Source: Ceratotherium simum simum (Eukaryota; Chordata; Mammalia; Perissodactyla; Rhinocerotidae). From it: a stretch of DNA of 64,000 bases. Positions 22,089-34,114 of the stretch are shown piece after piece. Location: contig NW_004454171.1 of the NCBI RefSeq assembly GCF_000283155.1, positions 10,622,516-10,686,515 on the forward strand, in the 5' to 3' direction. The stretch's first letter is position 1. Each line of letters starts with the position of its first letter. The position numbers were made by a program, and so were the translations under genes. The notes below the pieces were generated by a model. That model was not told the DNA's origin and ran no database searches. It worked only from the letters and a program-made list of their open reading frames with translations.

Positions 22089-22319
22089 AGGATTTAGACG
22101 TGGGCTGGCCCCCTGGCTTAGCGGTTGAGTGCACGCGCTCCGCTGCTGGCGGCCTGGGTTTGGATCCCGGGCGCGCACCGACGCACCGCTTCTCCGGCCA
22201 TGCTGAGGCCACGTCCCACATACAGCAGCTAGAAGGATGTGCAACTATGACATACAACTACCTACTTGGGTTTTGGGGGGAAAAATAAATAAATAAGTTT
22301 AAAAAAATAGGATTTAGAC
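22089..22319 (+). mobile_element. ERE-type SINE, long form without 3' modules, with target-site duplication
   Basis: The SINE at 22100-22308 sits between perfect 11-base duplications AGGATTTAGAC (22089-22099 and 22309-22319). It has the GGCTGGCCCCCTGGCTTAGC head, the TTTGGATCCCGG B-box region and the long-form block, but ends right after GGGTTTTGGGG with an (AAAT)n tail. It therefore lacks both 3' hairpin modules carried by the other long copies. Confidence 0.96.
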
Positions 22320-23519
22320 AATTCATGTATGGAAGCTTCTCAATTCATTCTTAAAATAGCAGTGTGGCTGTCTGAGGTATTTGGCTAAACTGTGAAAAAG
22401 AATGTCATTGAGACTTTGGACGTAGCCCTAAATACGTGATTTGCAAATAAAACTCTTGTATTATTCTCTTCTGTTTTTTCTGACGTTCTTAAAATTTAAC
22501 ATTTATAAAAAAGCAAAAGAAAGTGATTTTATGACTTTTTCCAGTCGCTTATATGAGGATTCTTAGGTTCCCAGCTGCTTTATCCCGGGCTCTGTTCGTA
22601 TTAGCAATGCCTCTTGCCCATGACACAGCATAAAGTGAATCTGGACATAGCAAGTCACTAACACTTGGTGGTGAAAAAGAGATGCAACTCAGTAGATTAC
22701 TGAATTAATTAAAAGAAAAAAGAGGCTGGGATACTGCCCTGAAGGAAAAAAACATCCCCTGATGTCTTGTCTTGTGGCAGCAGTAGACACAGATGGCCTG
22801 TTAAAGACAAAACCTTCTCTGGAGTGGGAAGAGGCTCTTTCAGAAACACAGCTTCCATTATTTCAGGAGGGCATGTAAGGACACTGATTCTTGGTTCCTG
22901 GACCTTGCAGGGCAGAATTAGCCTGTTTGCCTAGTGCTGACATCCACTAGAGGGAGTCAGGGTCCTTCATGAATATCCACAGGGAAGCCCTTCCAGAAAC
23001 TGCAGTCCTCTGAAATACAAACAGAACGATGGAAGCTGGGCGAGGAGGAAGGTGTCACTTCTGCCTCGGACACATCTCTCTTTGGAGAACACTTAACTCA
23101 TTGACGTAGTTCTTCCTGCAACAAACAGTCATCGAGGGGCTATACGGTCTATGTCTAAAGAAGACAGTGAGAACACTGCACATCGGCACACACAGAAGGG
23201 CCAGCCTTACCTCCACTTTGGAATGGGTTACGGAAAGCAGAAGCGAGGAAGCCTGTGATCTCAATTTACTCATTGGAAACTGGTCAGCTTTCACCCCACT
23301 TTCATCTTCCCTGAGTGATAACCTGAGCAGGAGTAACTAGTCAACAGCAGCTGCTCTGTCTACCTCTGACTTCCACCGCACTCTGCAGCAAGTAAATGAA
23401 GCAAGAACCCCTTTCCCTTCAAAATTATAACTCCTTCCTGTAACCAGTTCCAGCAATTTAGTAGTAAAGAGGCTTTTCTTGGGGTCTTCAAGAATCCCCT
23501 ATTAAAACACCATAGATGC
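22320..23519. other. Unassigned non-coding stretch
   Basis: No gene or repeat family is recognised. Confidence 0.45.
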
Positions 23520-23880
23520 ATGGGAAAAAAGTATGTTATCGTTTTATTTACAAATAGTAAAATCAGAAAGACACTAGATGCCCCATATCGAAAGAATAGT
23601 ACAATAAATTATGATGTAGCCACAGGATGTAATATGGTAATTCCTTTAAAATCATGTTTTAATAATAATTTTAATGACATGAGAAATGATTATAAAATAG
23701 TGTTAAGCGAAAAACAGTATATTGGAGATCTGATATAGAAAATGATCTCATCTTTTTTAATTAAAAAAAAAAGGCAAATGTACCAAAGTGCTAAGACCAG
23801 TATCTTTGAAAGGCAAAGTTACAGATGCACTTATATTTTTTGTCTTATGTTTTGTATTTTCCCCAAAACCCTGCTAAAAT
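23520..23880 (+). repeat. L1 3' region fragment
   Basis: ATAAATTATGATGTAGCCAC, then TTATAAAATAGTGTTAAGCG, AAAAACAGTATATTGGAGAT and AAAATGATCTCATC follow the section downstream of ORF2 in old L1 elements (a 'taaattatggtacat... aaaagc... cagaacagtatg...' series). It has no coding capacity. Confidence 0.68.
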
Positions 23881-26714
23881 GAATATTTATGAATTTTCTA
23901 ATCAGAAAAAAATGTATTTTATATACCATTATTTCTGAGAAAAGTGATAGCTTCCTTTATGGTAATTGTCAAAAAGGGAGTTTTAAACTGCTACCAAGAA
24001 TGAGGGTTGGTCGATAGGAGAATGCACGGCAGGCATGCTGTGAGGGGTGGGGGGAGTGTAGTGGATGGACGGAAGGGAAGGAACGATGGAGAAAGCGGTG
24101 GTGATAGGAAACTGAGGACTCATTTCACCTGCCTCCCTGGTAGGTGGGCAGCACTGGGCCCAGCCAATTACTGCTCTCCAGGATCAAAAATCAGAAAAAA
24201 AAAAAAGAACTGCCTAATGAAAACAAGCCCTTTCAATAAGAGGCAAATTAATATACGGACTTGGAGATCTTTGCTTTGATGGCTTTGCAAAGCAGAGAAA
24301 ACAGAAAAATTAGTTTCCATTTAAAGTTTTATTTTTATTCTGCTAAGCTCAATTCACATTGATTATGAATGGCTCAAATAACGTTTACAAGTTCTAAACG
24401 ATTTTCTATACTTCGTAGAATTCATTTGGCCGTTTGCAGGTGTCTGTGCGTGGGTGTGTTTTATATATAGAAAGACATTTGCATTGTATACCATGGAGTG
24501 AATGTATTTGGCATGGAAGAAAGGGAACATTACTTAGAAAAGTGATGTTAGTGGGAAATTACTACCTGGATGAGGGGGCGTTGCAAGCATATGTTATTAT
24601 TTGAAAGAAAGCTTGGAATTGTCTCTTCCAGGTGCAGAAGTCCTTCTTTGAACTAATTTCTTTCCAAGACCTGTGCTAGGTTATGGGTGCTCCAGAGAGG
24701 CTGCATCTAGAAGGAGAGTGGTCTAGGAAGAAAGAGGAAGAAAACTAGAGTGGCTGACTAAGAAAATCTGGAAACGTGAATGCACACATGAGATTTTGCT
24801 ATTGAGCTATAGGTGTCTAAACAACAATTGTACCAGCTGTTTTAACAGTCACGTTGTATCTCACCTCGAGAAAGGCTCTACGGAATGAGAAAAGGTTGTC
24901 AGAGTCTGAAATAAGGCAAATGGGGAAGGGAAGATTGTGAAAATTTGAGGAATAAATAAAGGATTTATCAATGGGCAGACTTGTGAAGCTAAAGAGATTA
25001 AGTAATGAAAGAGTATAAGTAATGAGCAAAACAACACAGAGAAAGTAGTAGAAGTAAGACAAAGCTCTATCCTGTGTATCAGAAGGCCTGGTGAGCACTC
25101 AGTGCCATCCAAGGATGCATCCTGAAATCATTCTCCCTGTTGGCCTCACGTGGCCTTCAAGCCACAGCCCACACTGCGGGGGAAATGGAAACCGTGCAAT
25201 TGATCACATTGGCCACGAAGACTAATCTCTAGACTTTGAACTTGTAAATGCTACTATGTTGCTCTCCAACTTACTTGTCTCTTTGTAGTAGATCTTGTTT
25301 ATCTGCCTAGACTTAAAATTGTAAATGATTAACTGGAAGAAATTAAATGTCGAACCCTTTTGGCAGTTTCCCCAAACAGATATGTTCGCTTGACAGCCAA
25401 TATTGTGCTGGTTTTTCAGAGAAACTTTTCTTTCAGGTTGTAAGATTGGTCCCTTTGGAAAGTGCATTTTTATTTTACTTATTTATTTCCTTAGCTCAAA
25501 GAAGTGCTGTGTTGTTGCTTCAGGGGAACACATAACAGCCTAGTCTCAGGACCTCTGTGCAATTATCACAGTCTCCTTTGGAGCCTGACTGAGGAACCAG
25601 CATGCAGCCAAGGCAAAGAGAAAGCCAGGAGAAGGTGCTTTCCCTGGGAGGAGAAAAAAGACGACATTTCAGACACTGTGAGAGGTAAAAAGACAGCTCT
25701 CCTTCATGTGCCTGGCAAGCCCAGGGCATTAGAGCTGTAGAGATCACGGTATGAGAGGTTCTATGAGAAGAGATCTCAGTATTTTTCTAAACATATGACA
25801 ACAATTGGAGACCCAAATCGATGGTATTAAGCCATTTTGTATGTCAGTAATTAGACATTAGGAACAACCTCTTCCCAGTGACTCCTAGATTACAGCAAGT
25901 GTTCGTGATATCACACCTTCTCTCTAAAATTATCCGTTCTCCCCCAAATGCAAAGGAAGAAACCAGGATTAGTTCCAAATAAAAAAAATTAACATAAGCT
26001 CAGAGAGAAAATGTGTTTAAATGAAGGCTTTGAAGGCATGGAATTCTTTGAATAAGAGACAAAGACTTTAGCAAACAAAAACTCAGCAATGCCCAACTGT
26101 CTTAGCTCAGATTTTCTAGAAGCAGAGCCTATAATGGGGATTCTCACTCCAGTGATTTATTGGCCTGTGCTCTCAGAACAAGGGAAAAGAGTAGGTCTGG
26201 GGAGCAAAGCTAAGGAAGAACTAGTCTTAGCTGGAGACCAGCTTCAGTATGGCTCCCTGGAGCACAAATTGCACCCAAGTTAAGTCCCACCTTGAGGTGA
26301 AGGGGCTGGCCTGTGACCATTCATCATCTGCCTAGGTCTGTGAGTGTAGGTAGGTAGGCTACACAAGGATCCTAGGTTGGCTGGGGCGGAGTAAGTGGGA
26401 GATATTCCAGAATGAGGGCAGCTGTGAGTTGTTAGCAACTACAGGAGGGGTGCACTGGCTGGTAAAGCGGATGTGGGTGGAGCACCAATGGCATCAACTG
26501 TACTAAGCAAGTGTTAGAGGAACAGCATCCGGCCATGACCTGATGAGCAGAGCAAGACCTTCGCTGGGCAGAGCAGTGGCTGAATATGATAGGAAGCTAC
26601 TGTGGACATTCACTAAAATCCGTTCCCATCTCACTAGAATGAAAGTCCTTCCTTTTTGGAAGTGCAGAAGATAAAGTTAAAGCAATAGTAGGATTCTCAG
26701 ATAATGAATCAGAC
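23881..26714. other. Unassigned stretch with a candidate conserved segment
   Basis: Almost 3 kb with no recognised repeat or gene. The part at about 24220-24500 carries dense AT-rich motifs (CCATTTAAAGTTTTATTTTT, CATTGATTATGAATGG, GACATTTGCATTG with an octamer-like ATTTGCAT) and GCTTTGCAAAGC, a 12-base perfect palindrome. Open frames near 24.8-25.7 kb are unrecognised. Confidence 0.4.
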
Positions 26715-26945
26715 AAACATGGGCCAGATGCCTACTCCCTCTTCCAAGCTTTATAACATGGAGCAAGTTACTCGCTTTCTCTAAACCTCAGTTTCTCGTT
26801 TATAAATTAATTACAGATATAAATAAATTTATTATTAGAGATAATAATACTACCTTAGATATGGGGTAAGTATTAAATAAAATCTTATATTTTAAGGAGT
26901 TTGGCCCAGTACCTAGCACATAGTAAAGACTCTATAATTGGGAGT
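26715..26945 (+). repeat. MIR SINE
   Basis: AACATGGAGCAAGTTACTCG, CTTTCTCTAAACCTCAGTTT, CTCGTTTATAAATTAATTAC, AATAATACTACCTTAGATA and CCTAGCACATAGTAAAGACT follow MIR in order. An AT-rich segment is expanded in the middle. Confidence 0.85.
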
Positions 26946-27034
26946 TAATTATTATAAATTCGAAAGGGAATTTTCCAATAATATATGTTTGATCAGAATT
27001 GTAAAATGATGCCACATCAATGGGAAACCCAACA

Positions 27035-27190
27035 ATTATACCAACACCTAACATAGCGTGTCTATGGTACTTTGCAGGTTACCAGTGCTTTTGTATGTGT
27101 GGTCTCATTGATCCAGTTTTACAGGGGAAGAAACAAAGACTCGGTCAGAAAGCACATCCGGTAAAGCCTCTGGAACCACTCGCACAAGCT
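27035..27190 (-). repeat. MIR SINE fragment, minus strand
   Basis: GTGTGGTCTCATTGATCC, AGTTTTACAGGGGAAGAAAC and AAAGACTCGGTCAGAAAGC are the complement of a decayed MIR core. Confidence 0.62.
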
Positions 27191-28304
27191 GAGGGTCTCC
27201 TGTAGATCTCACTTTCTTGGTGCTCACAAAGTTTCATCAACTCCTGGGGGGCAGATCTGTCAGTTTTTCCAAGGGATTGGGTGACATACAAATTTAATAT
27301 TGGAAAGTACTGCTTAGTATTTTATCCTTCCTGGAATGAAAGAATTTTGAATCAACAAGGGAACATCACAATCAATGGCTTCCCAAAGGTTTGAAGGTTG
27401 ATTTATCTGTGTTGCTGGCAGAGCCAGGCTGATTGCTGACTCTCGCTCACATAGGCTTAGCACGTGGACTGAAGAGAATAGTACCTTTTAGTCTGAAGAT
27501 CGGGATCCATAATCTAAAGGAGCAAGAGGCAGCAGGAGACTCAACCCAAATAACCTCCGCTTGGTCTTCCAACTCCGAAACCAGACAAAAGAAGTGAACA
27601 AACCTAAAATGTGAGCACACATTGCTTTGCAAGGTGTCATTGATGTCACAGCATAGTCATTTGGAAAAAGTGAGATAGGCCCTAGTTTTTCCCTTCAAAT
27701 AGTTCAAAATAAAAAAAAATTTTTTTTTTTCTTGTAAGACCACTTAATAGTAAACAACAGTTTGCCTAACTTTTTTTTCCTACTGAATGTTTTTGAGTAT
27801 CGTGTAGTCATTCCTGTAGTCAAAGCACAAATTGGTCCACAGAGGGGAATGATTTTTTCACAAGTCACAACTGTCTTCGGTAATCTGTTCCTAAGCTTTA
27901 CAATTTTCTCTTCCAGAAATTTATTCCTTGTATTGGACCTAGACCATTTCTTTCACAATTTTCTCTTATTTTGTCTTCAGAAAAAATAAAGAACATTATA
28001 TTACTACATATGATTGAATAATATGCCTTTACCTAAATGGAATATTGGCCTACTCCCTCAAATTTCTCCCATGCAATTCAAATAATCACAAAATCCTAAT
28101 TTCTTCATCGCCTCCTTATACGTTATTGTTTATACATAGGTGATACCCATTGTTTCCAAAGCTTTCAATAGTTCTGACATTTGTGATCCAGGATTGCTGC
28201 TGTCTTTTCAAGCTCTTGGTCAAACATCCTCTGCAGAGAGCCTTCAGGGCCACCCGGGCAGCAGCCGTCCGAGAGATCTGGGAGACCCCAGTCTCCTCTG
28301 AGCA
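27191..28304. other. Unassigned non-coding stretch
   Basis: No gene or repeat family is recognised. There is an A/T run near 27709-27731. Confidence 0.45.
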
Positions 28305-28525
28305 CACTGGTTAAGACTGTGGGAGTTGAGGCAGATCGATCTGGGTTTGAATTCCAGCTATGCCGTTTACTGTTTGTTCACACTTGGGTGGTAATTAACA
28401 CCTCTGTGCTTAAGAAATGAGGCTAATAATTGTACCTATTTCATAAAATTTTTATGAAGATGGAATGAAACAAAACTGTGAAATAATAGACCCTTCAAAA
28501 ATCGTATTAGTGATTGTTAGGATAA
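28305..28525 (+). repeat. MIR SINE
   Basis: CTGGTTAAGACTGTGGGAGT, GATCTGGGTTTGAATTCCAG, CTATGCCGTTTACTG, AATGAGGCTAATAATTGTAC, CTATTTCATAAAATTTTTAT and GATGGAATGAAAC match MIR across most of its length. Confidence 0.88.
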
Positions 28526-28929
28526 ACTTTAGTTCTTGTTATCATTATGTACTCATCTGCCATTTGCCTGAGTTCTATTGGTGAAAGAAACAATATAAGA
28601 TTTTGAGTTCACACATATTTCTTCCTCATTTTTAATCTTCCCTTTTGAATGTGTTAATGTGATGAATGTCCTTGACATTCCTAGGCCAAAGATGTATCTT
28701 GTCTCCCTTGAGTATTTCAGAGAAACTTCTGACCCGGTCATGCCTAGTCTGGAGTACACTAGTCATGCGAGTAGCACCCTCGAGTCTTTAGGACATGCAG
28801 GAGAAAAAGTAAGTCCTCTAGGATGCCACCCTTCTAGTAGCACTGTCATTGATCTCTGGCCTAGATTCTGAAAGGAATTAGTTCAGAGGGAAGTTCAGCA
28901 GAGAGCAAGTATTATCTAGATTTAGAATA

Positions 28930-29270
28930 ATAGGTCCCCCAACATGATGGTGGGAAGAAATCTTAGAGGCCACCTCCACCTGATGAATAAATTCTCTTTA
29001 CAGTGTCCTTGAAAAGTAATCATTCAGTTTAATCAACTTCAGGCAGCCTGACTTGGTAGAAAGTTCTTCCAAATTTGGAGCTAAAATATTCTCCACTATA
29101 ATGACATCTACTCACTGGTTCCCACTCTGCCGTTAACATCCCTATGTCCCTGAAGGTGAGTCAAATCTATGCCAAAGTCAAATCCTTCCTATTGAAAACA
29201 TCCATCTGGTCCCTCCTACACTCTCCTCACCATCCTTCAGATCTTCATTTTTTTCAAAGTAAATTTCCCC
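28930..29270 (+). repeat. L3/CR1-like LINE 3' fragment
   Basis: GGTAGAAAGTTCTTCCAAAT, TTGGAGCTAAAATATTCTCC and CTACTCACTGGTTCCCACTC follow the 3' region of CR1-type mammalian L3 elements ('gaaagttcttcctta...gagccaaaatct...cattggtcctgg'). The copy is old and decayed. Confidence 0.65.
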
Positions 29271-29360
29271 AATTTTTTCACTAAAATTTAAAAAATTACC
29301 TTGCACTTAATCAGTATGAGTACCATTGTAAGTAAAGAAAGGGTTATTACAAATCTGATT

Positions 29361-29394
29361 ATACACACACACATACACACACACACACACACAT
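29361..29394 (+). repeat. CA dinucleotide microsatellite
   Basis: About 16 CA units with a single AT interruption. Confidence 0.97.
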
Positions 29395-30604
29395 TTTAGC
29401 CCCGCCCCAGCCACCATTTTGTAGCTGAGAGCCTGTAGTGGTTTTCCTCATATTCCTTTTGCTTTCTTACCTGACAGTACTGAAAAAGAACTCAGATATT
29501 TGGGGCCAAAATATCTAATTGGATGTGCTGAATATCACCATCATATAGGTAACTTCATATGCATTGTGTCTTATATGGAACAACAGCTTGCTTGGCTAGG
29601 CCCAGAGTTCCCAGAACCAGTGGAAGTCGTCATGCCATTTTCAAAGATTCCCCATTCCAACCTCCTCCTTCCCAACCCTACTTAAAGCATATAACCACAT
29701 AGGTAACTTAGGAGGCCATTATGGTTTTCTACAATTACAGAAATATTTTAGTTAGTTTGTACCTTCCTTAGCTTGACAAATGCTTCCTGTCTTAGGGGGA
29801 ATATTATTCCATGGAAAGAAATTACTGAGGTTTCTACTTTAAGTATTACGACACTACATCAAGATAGATAAACATATTTAAGGAACAATTAAAAATAAAG
29901 AGAATAGGACTCTAGCCAGAGTGGACATTGGTGGTAGGACACACAGAACCATCACAGAGTAGAGTGTTTCTTAGTAGTGGGGAGAGGTTCCTTATTTAGC
30001 ATTCAACTTAAGATATTTTTGAGGAACAGTAAATAAACTGGGAAGACCTAAACGGCATATATGATCACTATGCTGGTGTCCCGAATGGGCAGAGCGTGTA
30101 ATCCATACTGTATAGAATGGTGCCCAAACAGAGCTGATTCATTTTGGATATGTCTCTGCTTAAAGATACACTGATAGATTTTTCCCCAAAATGTTGCATT
30201 ATGTAGAATATCTTCTTAAAATTCAAGGCTATTTTGATTTCAGTATTTAGAAGTGGTTAGTAATTCAGATACTTGACTTTCTCACAGCTGCCAGTATTTT
30301 CAAATTCTCACAGGATTGCTTAATCTAAGAAAATTCTAGCCTCTTGAGAATTACCTCCAGGGAAGTTGTTATAAATTGAAATACATAGTATATTCCTTAT
30401 ATAAAATTATAAGATTTTAAGGTAAATTTTCAGCCAGACTTTGGCTATTGGGATTATCCTCTTCCTCCTTCTTTATAAATAAGGCATCTTGTAAACAAGA
30501 AATGAAATTCTAAGTCTATCCAATGCCAAAAAGGCAAGAATTGATACAATACATTTGTGGGTTTGTTTTTTTTAAGTCCATGCTATTTCTCTGGTTAAAA
30601 ATAT
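29395..30604. other. Unassigned non-coding stretch
   Basis: No gene or repeat family is recognised up to the next SINE. Confidence 0.45.
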
Positions 30605-30830
30605 TGTGAGCCTAGGCCCGGCCCAGTGGCTTAGTGGTTAAGTTCATGTGCTCCGCTTCAGTGGCCTGGGGTTCACAGGCCCGGATCCTGGGCGCAGACC
30701 TACACACTGCTCATCAAGCCATGGTGGCGTCCCATATACAAAACAGAGGAAGATGGGCACAGATGTTAGCTCAGGGCCAAAATTCCTCAGCAAAAAAAAA
30801 AGAAAAAAAAAATATATATAGTGTGAGCCT
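30605..30830 (+). mobile_element. ERE-type SINE, short form with one 3' module, with target-site duplication
   Basis: The SINE body (30614-30821) is flanked by TGTGAGCCT at 30605-30613 and 30822-30830. It has the GGCCCGGCCCAGTGGCTTAG head, a CCCGGATCCTGG B-box region, CATCAAGCCATGGTGGCGTC and one 3' module, whose right arm has drifted to GCCAAAATTCCT. An A-rich tail follows. Confidence 0.95.
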
Positions 30831-32446
30831 GATATTCCCTTAGGATTCCTTAAAATTATTCCACAAAAAAATCATAATGACAGATAGTTGTGAGTGAGGT
30901 ACCCTTATGAGTCATTTCACTGTCCAGCTGTTGAGATGCTTAGTGTCATTTTATTCACTGTATTCCTGACATGGCACATTAGAAAAGAAAATAAAGATCT
31001 CGGTGTAATGAGATTGAGAATGTTATTATCTTATCAACTTTATACAACATAAAACCTGTTAAGAAACTTAGTGGAGTTTACCATGAGTCTGTCCTAAGCA
31101 CAATAGGGTGCATATTTTCAAATAATGCAATAGCTGTAGAAACCTTATGATGGCTTCTTTTGTCTGTGGCTGTGAAGCCTCTTAGTTATTCATAGGCATT
31201 TGCTAGGAATTTTCGTCTTCCTAATGTGATCCGCAAGGTGCGACCAGTTGTCACATTCATCGTGAAGAGTGATAGTGTATTATACTTTGTTAAAGCCAAG
31301 GAAAATTCTTAGGGATGAATGTCAATATACCCTATCTACCTGGCCGCAAGTGGAGTCAAGAGATGGCCAACGTTCTGTTCATCTGACCAAACAGGGAGCC
31401 CAGTTGGATGATTCTCACATCTATTCAAACCTATTTTACTAAAATGTCACATTTCAGCTGCTTGTTTTGTCTTCATTCTATTTAGGCTGAAAAGAGCCGC
31501 CTTGGTCTCCAGGCACAGCTTTCATTCCGTCCTAGACGCTCGCCCAATCGATGCTGAGAAAAATCCATATAGTAATGAAGGAAAAATGCTTGTAGGATAG
31601 AAACACTTGGCATGGCAGGTTCTTTTCCAAGGTAAGATGAGTCTCCCTGCTTTTCCAAAGAAGCCTCAGAAAAAGATTGCTAAATGTTTAATCCAGTATT
31701 GCCAACTAATAAAAAAGACAAGATCATTCTTGATAAGTAGATTAGATCTGTTTTTACCTATTCACAAAATGTCTGCTCTGTGGAAAGCCCCCTCCTGTGT
31801 TCCTCAGTGAGTGGAAACACTTGCCCCAGAGGCAACGTGGGAGTTTCCTGGTGACAGGAAGTTCATACACAGCCACAGCTGGGCAATATTTCCCATTCGA
31901 TGATTAATTGGTTACTGCAAATTAGAAAAAGTAACCTGGGCTTTGGATTTATTCTGGGTTTGACTATTACCTAGCGATTTTTAAAAATTTTCAGCATTCA
32001 ATGACACTGTGAATTTAGAGGTTTAGTTCAGCCCAAGATTTACCTAATGTTTGGTTTTAGAGCCATTTTTGGTTTAAAGTCATTCTGGTTTTAAAGCTAA
32101 AGTGGCCTCCTCACCATCCCTGTTCTTTCAGTAAATGGACCTAAAACCCACCAATTTGAGGTCAATAATTTACAACTCTCCTCCATTTCCCAGCAGCCAA
32201 ACAAAAGTCTCACAGAATATATCATCTTATCAATAAAACTGTCTTCAGTATTAGTTACATACGGGATAAGTATATGCATATATATAATATATATATGTAA
32301 TATAATTGATCAAAAAGAGATACAGCTCATTTGAAAACTAAAAAATGTACTTAGGAGAAGAGTTAAGGATATTAAGATATAGACTCAATATGCAATAAAG
32401 ATTAAATATTTAATAATATTTCACAAAACTTTATTTCTCATATGGA
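30831..32446. other. Unassigned non-coding stretch
   Basis: No gene or repeat family is recognised. A short TA-rich run (ATATATAATATATATATG) is at about 32278-32296. Confidence 0.45.
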
Positions 32447-32750
32447 ATTGTCATAGAATGTCACAGAATGTTAGATAGCACCTTATAGGCAAATCTCTTA
32501 TCCCGTGGGAAAATCCGATTTACCACGTTAACAACCTCTGCTGAACTAACTTCAGAGAAAGAACTAGCACCGAAGCAGCTCATTCTCTTTTTGCAACAGT
32601 CACAGTAGTGCTTTCATGTATTGAGCGGAATTACATCTGTAATTTCCAAATCACACTTGGTCTACTCCTCTCCCACATGACTACTGTCCGACTGTTGGAT
32701 GGTCCATTCTCAAAGCCCCCTCCCAGTGTCTCTTCGTGGAACCACACATC
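32447..32750 (+). repeat. L3/CR1-like LINE fragment
   Basis: CATAGAATGTCACAGAATGT, TAGATAGCACCTTATAGGC and the CTGCTGAACTAACTTCAGAG section have the series seen at the start of L3-type 3' copies ('atagaatcacagaatgttagag...'). It is strongly decayed. Confidence 0.5.
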
Positions 32751-32764
32751 CCTAATTAGTTTGT

Positions 32765-32970
32765 GCATTCGTTCACTCATTTATTAAATATTTATTGAGT
32801 ATATATTATATACTAGGCACAGGGACATAAAAAAAAAAAAACCCAAGGCATAGATCCTGCCCTTACGGAGCTAATGGTTTTTAGGTGGAGATAAACGTAC
32901 AGAAAGAAATTTACCATAGAGTATGGTGTGTACTTCCATAGAGGTTGGCCAGACTTTGTGAGAGCCTAGA
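32765..32970. repeat. Ancient interspersed repeat, family uncertain
   Basis: CATTCGTTCACTCATTTATT, AAATATTTATTGAGTATATA, ATACTAGGCACAGGGACATA and CTGCCCTTACGGAGCTAATG form the motif series that often flanks L2-type copies. I cannot name the family from memory. Confidence 0.45.
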
Positions 32971-33091
32971 GCAGCGACTCATTATCCAGCCTTGACTTGG
33001 GGGGGTGGGACGGTGACGAGAGAAACCCCCTAGAAAAGAAGACACTCGAGATGAGTTTTGATGACCATTAGCTAGGCAACTAATAATAAAA

Positions 33092-33371
33092 ACAATGACC
33101 AGCGGGATGGCCTGGTGGTGTAGTGGTTAAGTTCGCATGTTCCGCTTCAGTGGCCCGGGGTTCAAGGGTTCGGATCCCGGGTAAGGACCTGCACACCACT
33201 TATTAAGCCGTGCCGTGGTGGCGTCCCACATACAAAATAGAGGAAAATTGGCACAGATGTTATCTCAACAACAAACTTCCTCAAGCACAAAGAGGAAGAT
33301 TGGCAAGGGATGTTAGCTCAGGGCCAATCTTCCTCACCAAAAAAAAAAACAAAACACACACACAATGACCA
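33092..33371 (+). mobile_element. ERE-type SINE, short form with two 3' modules, with target-site duplication
   Basis: The SINE (33102-33361) is flanked by ACAATGACCA at 33092-33101 and 33362-33371. It has the GTGTAGTGGTTAAG A-box region, GGTTCGGATCCCGGG B box and short-form middle. There are two 3' modules. The second has perfect arms (AGGAAGATTGGC and GCCAATCTTCCT). The first has decayed (GAGGAAAATTGGC, ACTTCCTCAAG). A tail containing CACACACA follows. It lies at the edge of an old minus-strand MIR. Confidence 0.95.
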
Positions 33372-33545
33372 CATTTTCCATGTGCCAGGCAGTGAGTTAA
33401 ATCCCATACAGACATAATCTCATTAATCCTTAGTAATACGGTGGAAAGTGATTTTGCTCCTATTTTATAGACGAGAACACTGAGGCTTAGAAATGCTAAG
33501 TGCCTTAAACAAGTCCACACAGCAAGTAGCAGAGTTCTATCTAGG
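33372..33545 (-). repeat. MIR SINE, minus strand
   Basis: CATGTGCCAGGCAGTGAGTT, AATCTCATTAATCCTTAGTA, TTTTATAGACGAGAACACTG, AGGCTTAGAAATGCTAAGTG and CACACAGCAAGTAGCAGAG are the complement of a MIR core and 3' part. Confidence 0.85.
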
Positions 33546-33824
33546 AGAGTGTTTGTGGCCAAGAAAACTGAATGAGAAGGTCTTACGAAGCCTGACCTGT
33601 TTGAGCCACACAGGTGGGGCTGTGCATCTGAAGCACAGGCAGTATGTGGGGACGTGAAGGCTGCTGATGTGTGTCAGTAGGCTACAGCCAAGCAACGCAG
33701 AACTGCTAATTTAAATATTTTGATTTTTACCTATAGCTGTGAAAACTCTTGAAGGATCCTACATAGGACAGGGAAAACCTGAGTGTATTTATATGTGGAG
33801 GCTTTAGTTTATCTTTTATTTTAT

Positions 33825-34110
33825 TTGAGACCTGAGGTGTTGCCAATTTGCATGACTCGAATACCACCCATTCCACCAATGAAAATTTTACTTGCAACAC
33901 CCTTTATGCTAATTAATGCACCCTGTGTGGAGTAGATTTCAGTAATAATATTTGAAGTGCTAAGTAACCCCCTCTGAAGTGTTGATCCCTAACGAGGGTA
34001 TTTGAAATGCTAACTAACCACCTTTGGAATGCGAGTGTCTGATTAGCACGCTTCAAATGCCTCCTCACTACTCCTGAGGTGTAGATTATACTTGAGTGTT
34101 TTAAGGTTAA
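33825..34110 (+). repeat. Diverged tandem array of about 50-bp units
   Basis: Successive units start near 33849, 33899, 33949, 33999 and 34050. The shared frame is clearest in TATTTGAAGTGCTAAGTAAC (33949) and TATTTGAAATGCTAACTAAC (33999), exactly 50 bases apart. Each is followed by a CC-rich stretch, then TCTGAAGTGTTGAT or TTGGAATGCGAGTGTCTGAT. Outer units (ATGCTAATTAATGCACCCTG, TTCAAATGCCTCCTCACTAC) are more diverged. A partial sixth unit may begin near 33825. No coding frame is shared. Several units hold ATTA/TAAT homeodomain-type cores. Confidence 0.6.
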
Positions 34111-34114
34111 TCAA

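Noticed and set aside
29361..29394. CRISPR-like or regularly spaced repeats in the microsatellite-rich parts
   Set aside because: All are simple sequence repeats or SINE modules; there are no direct repeats with unique spacers, and the DNA is mammalian.
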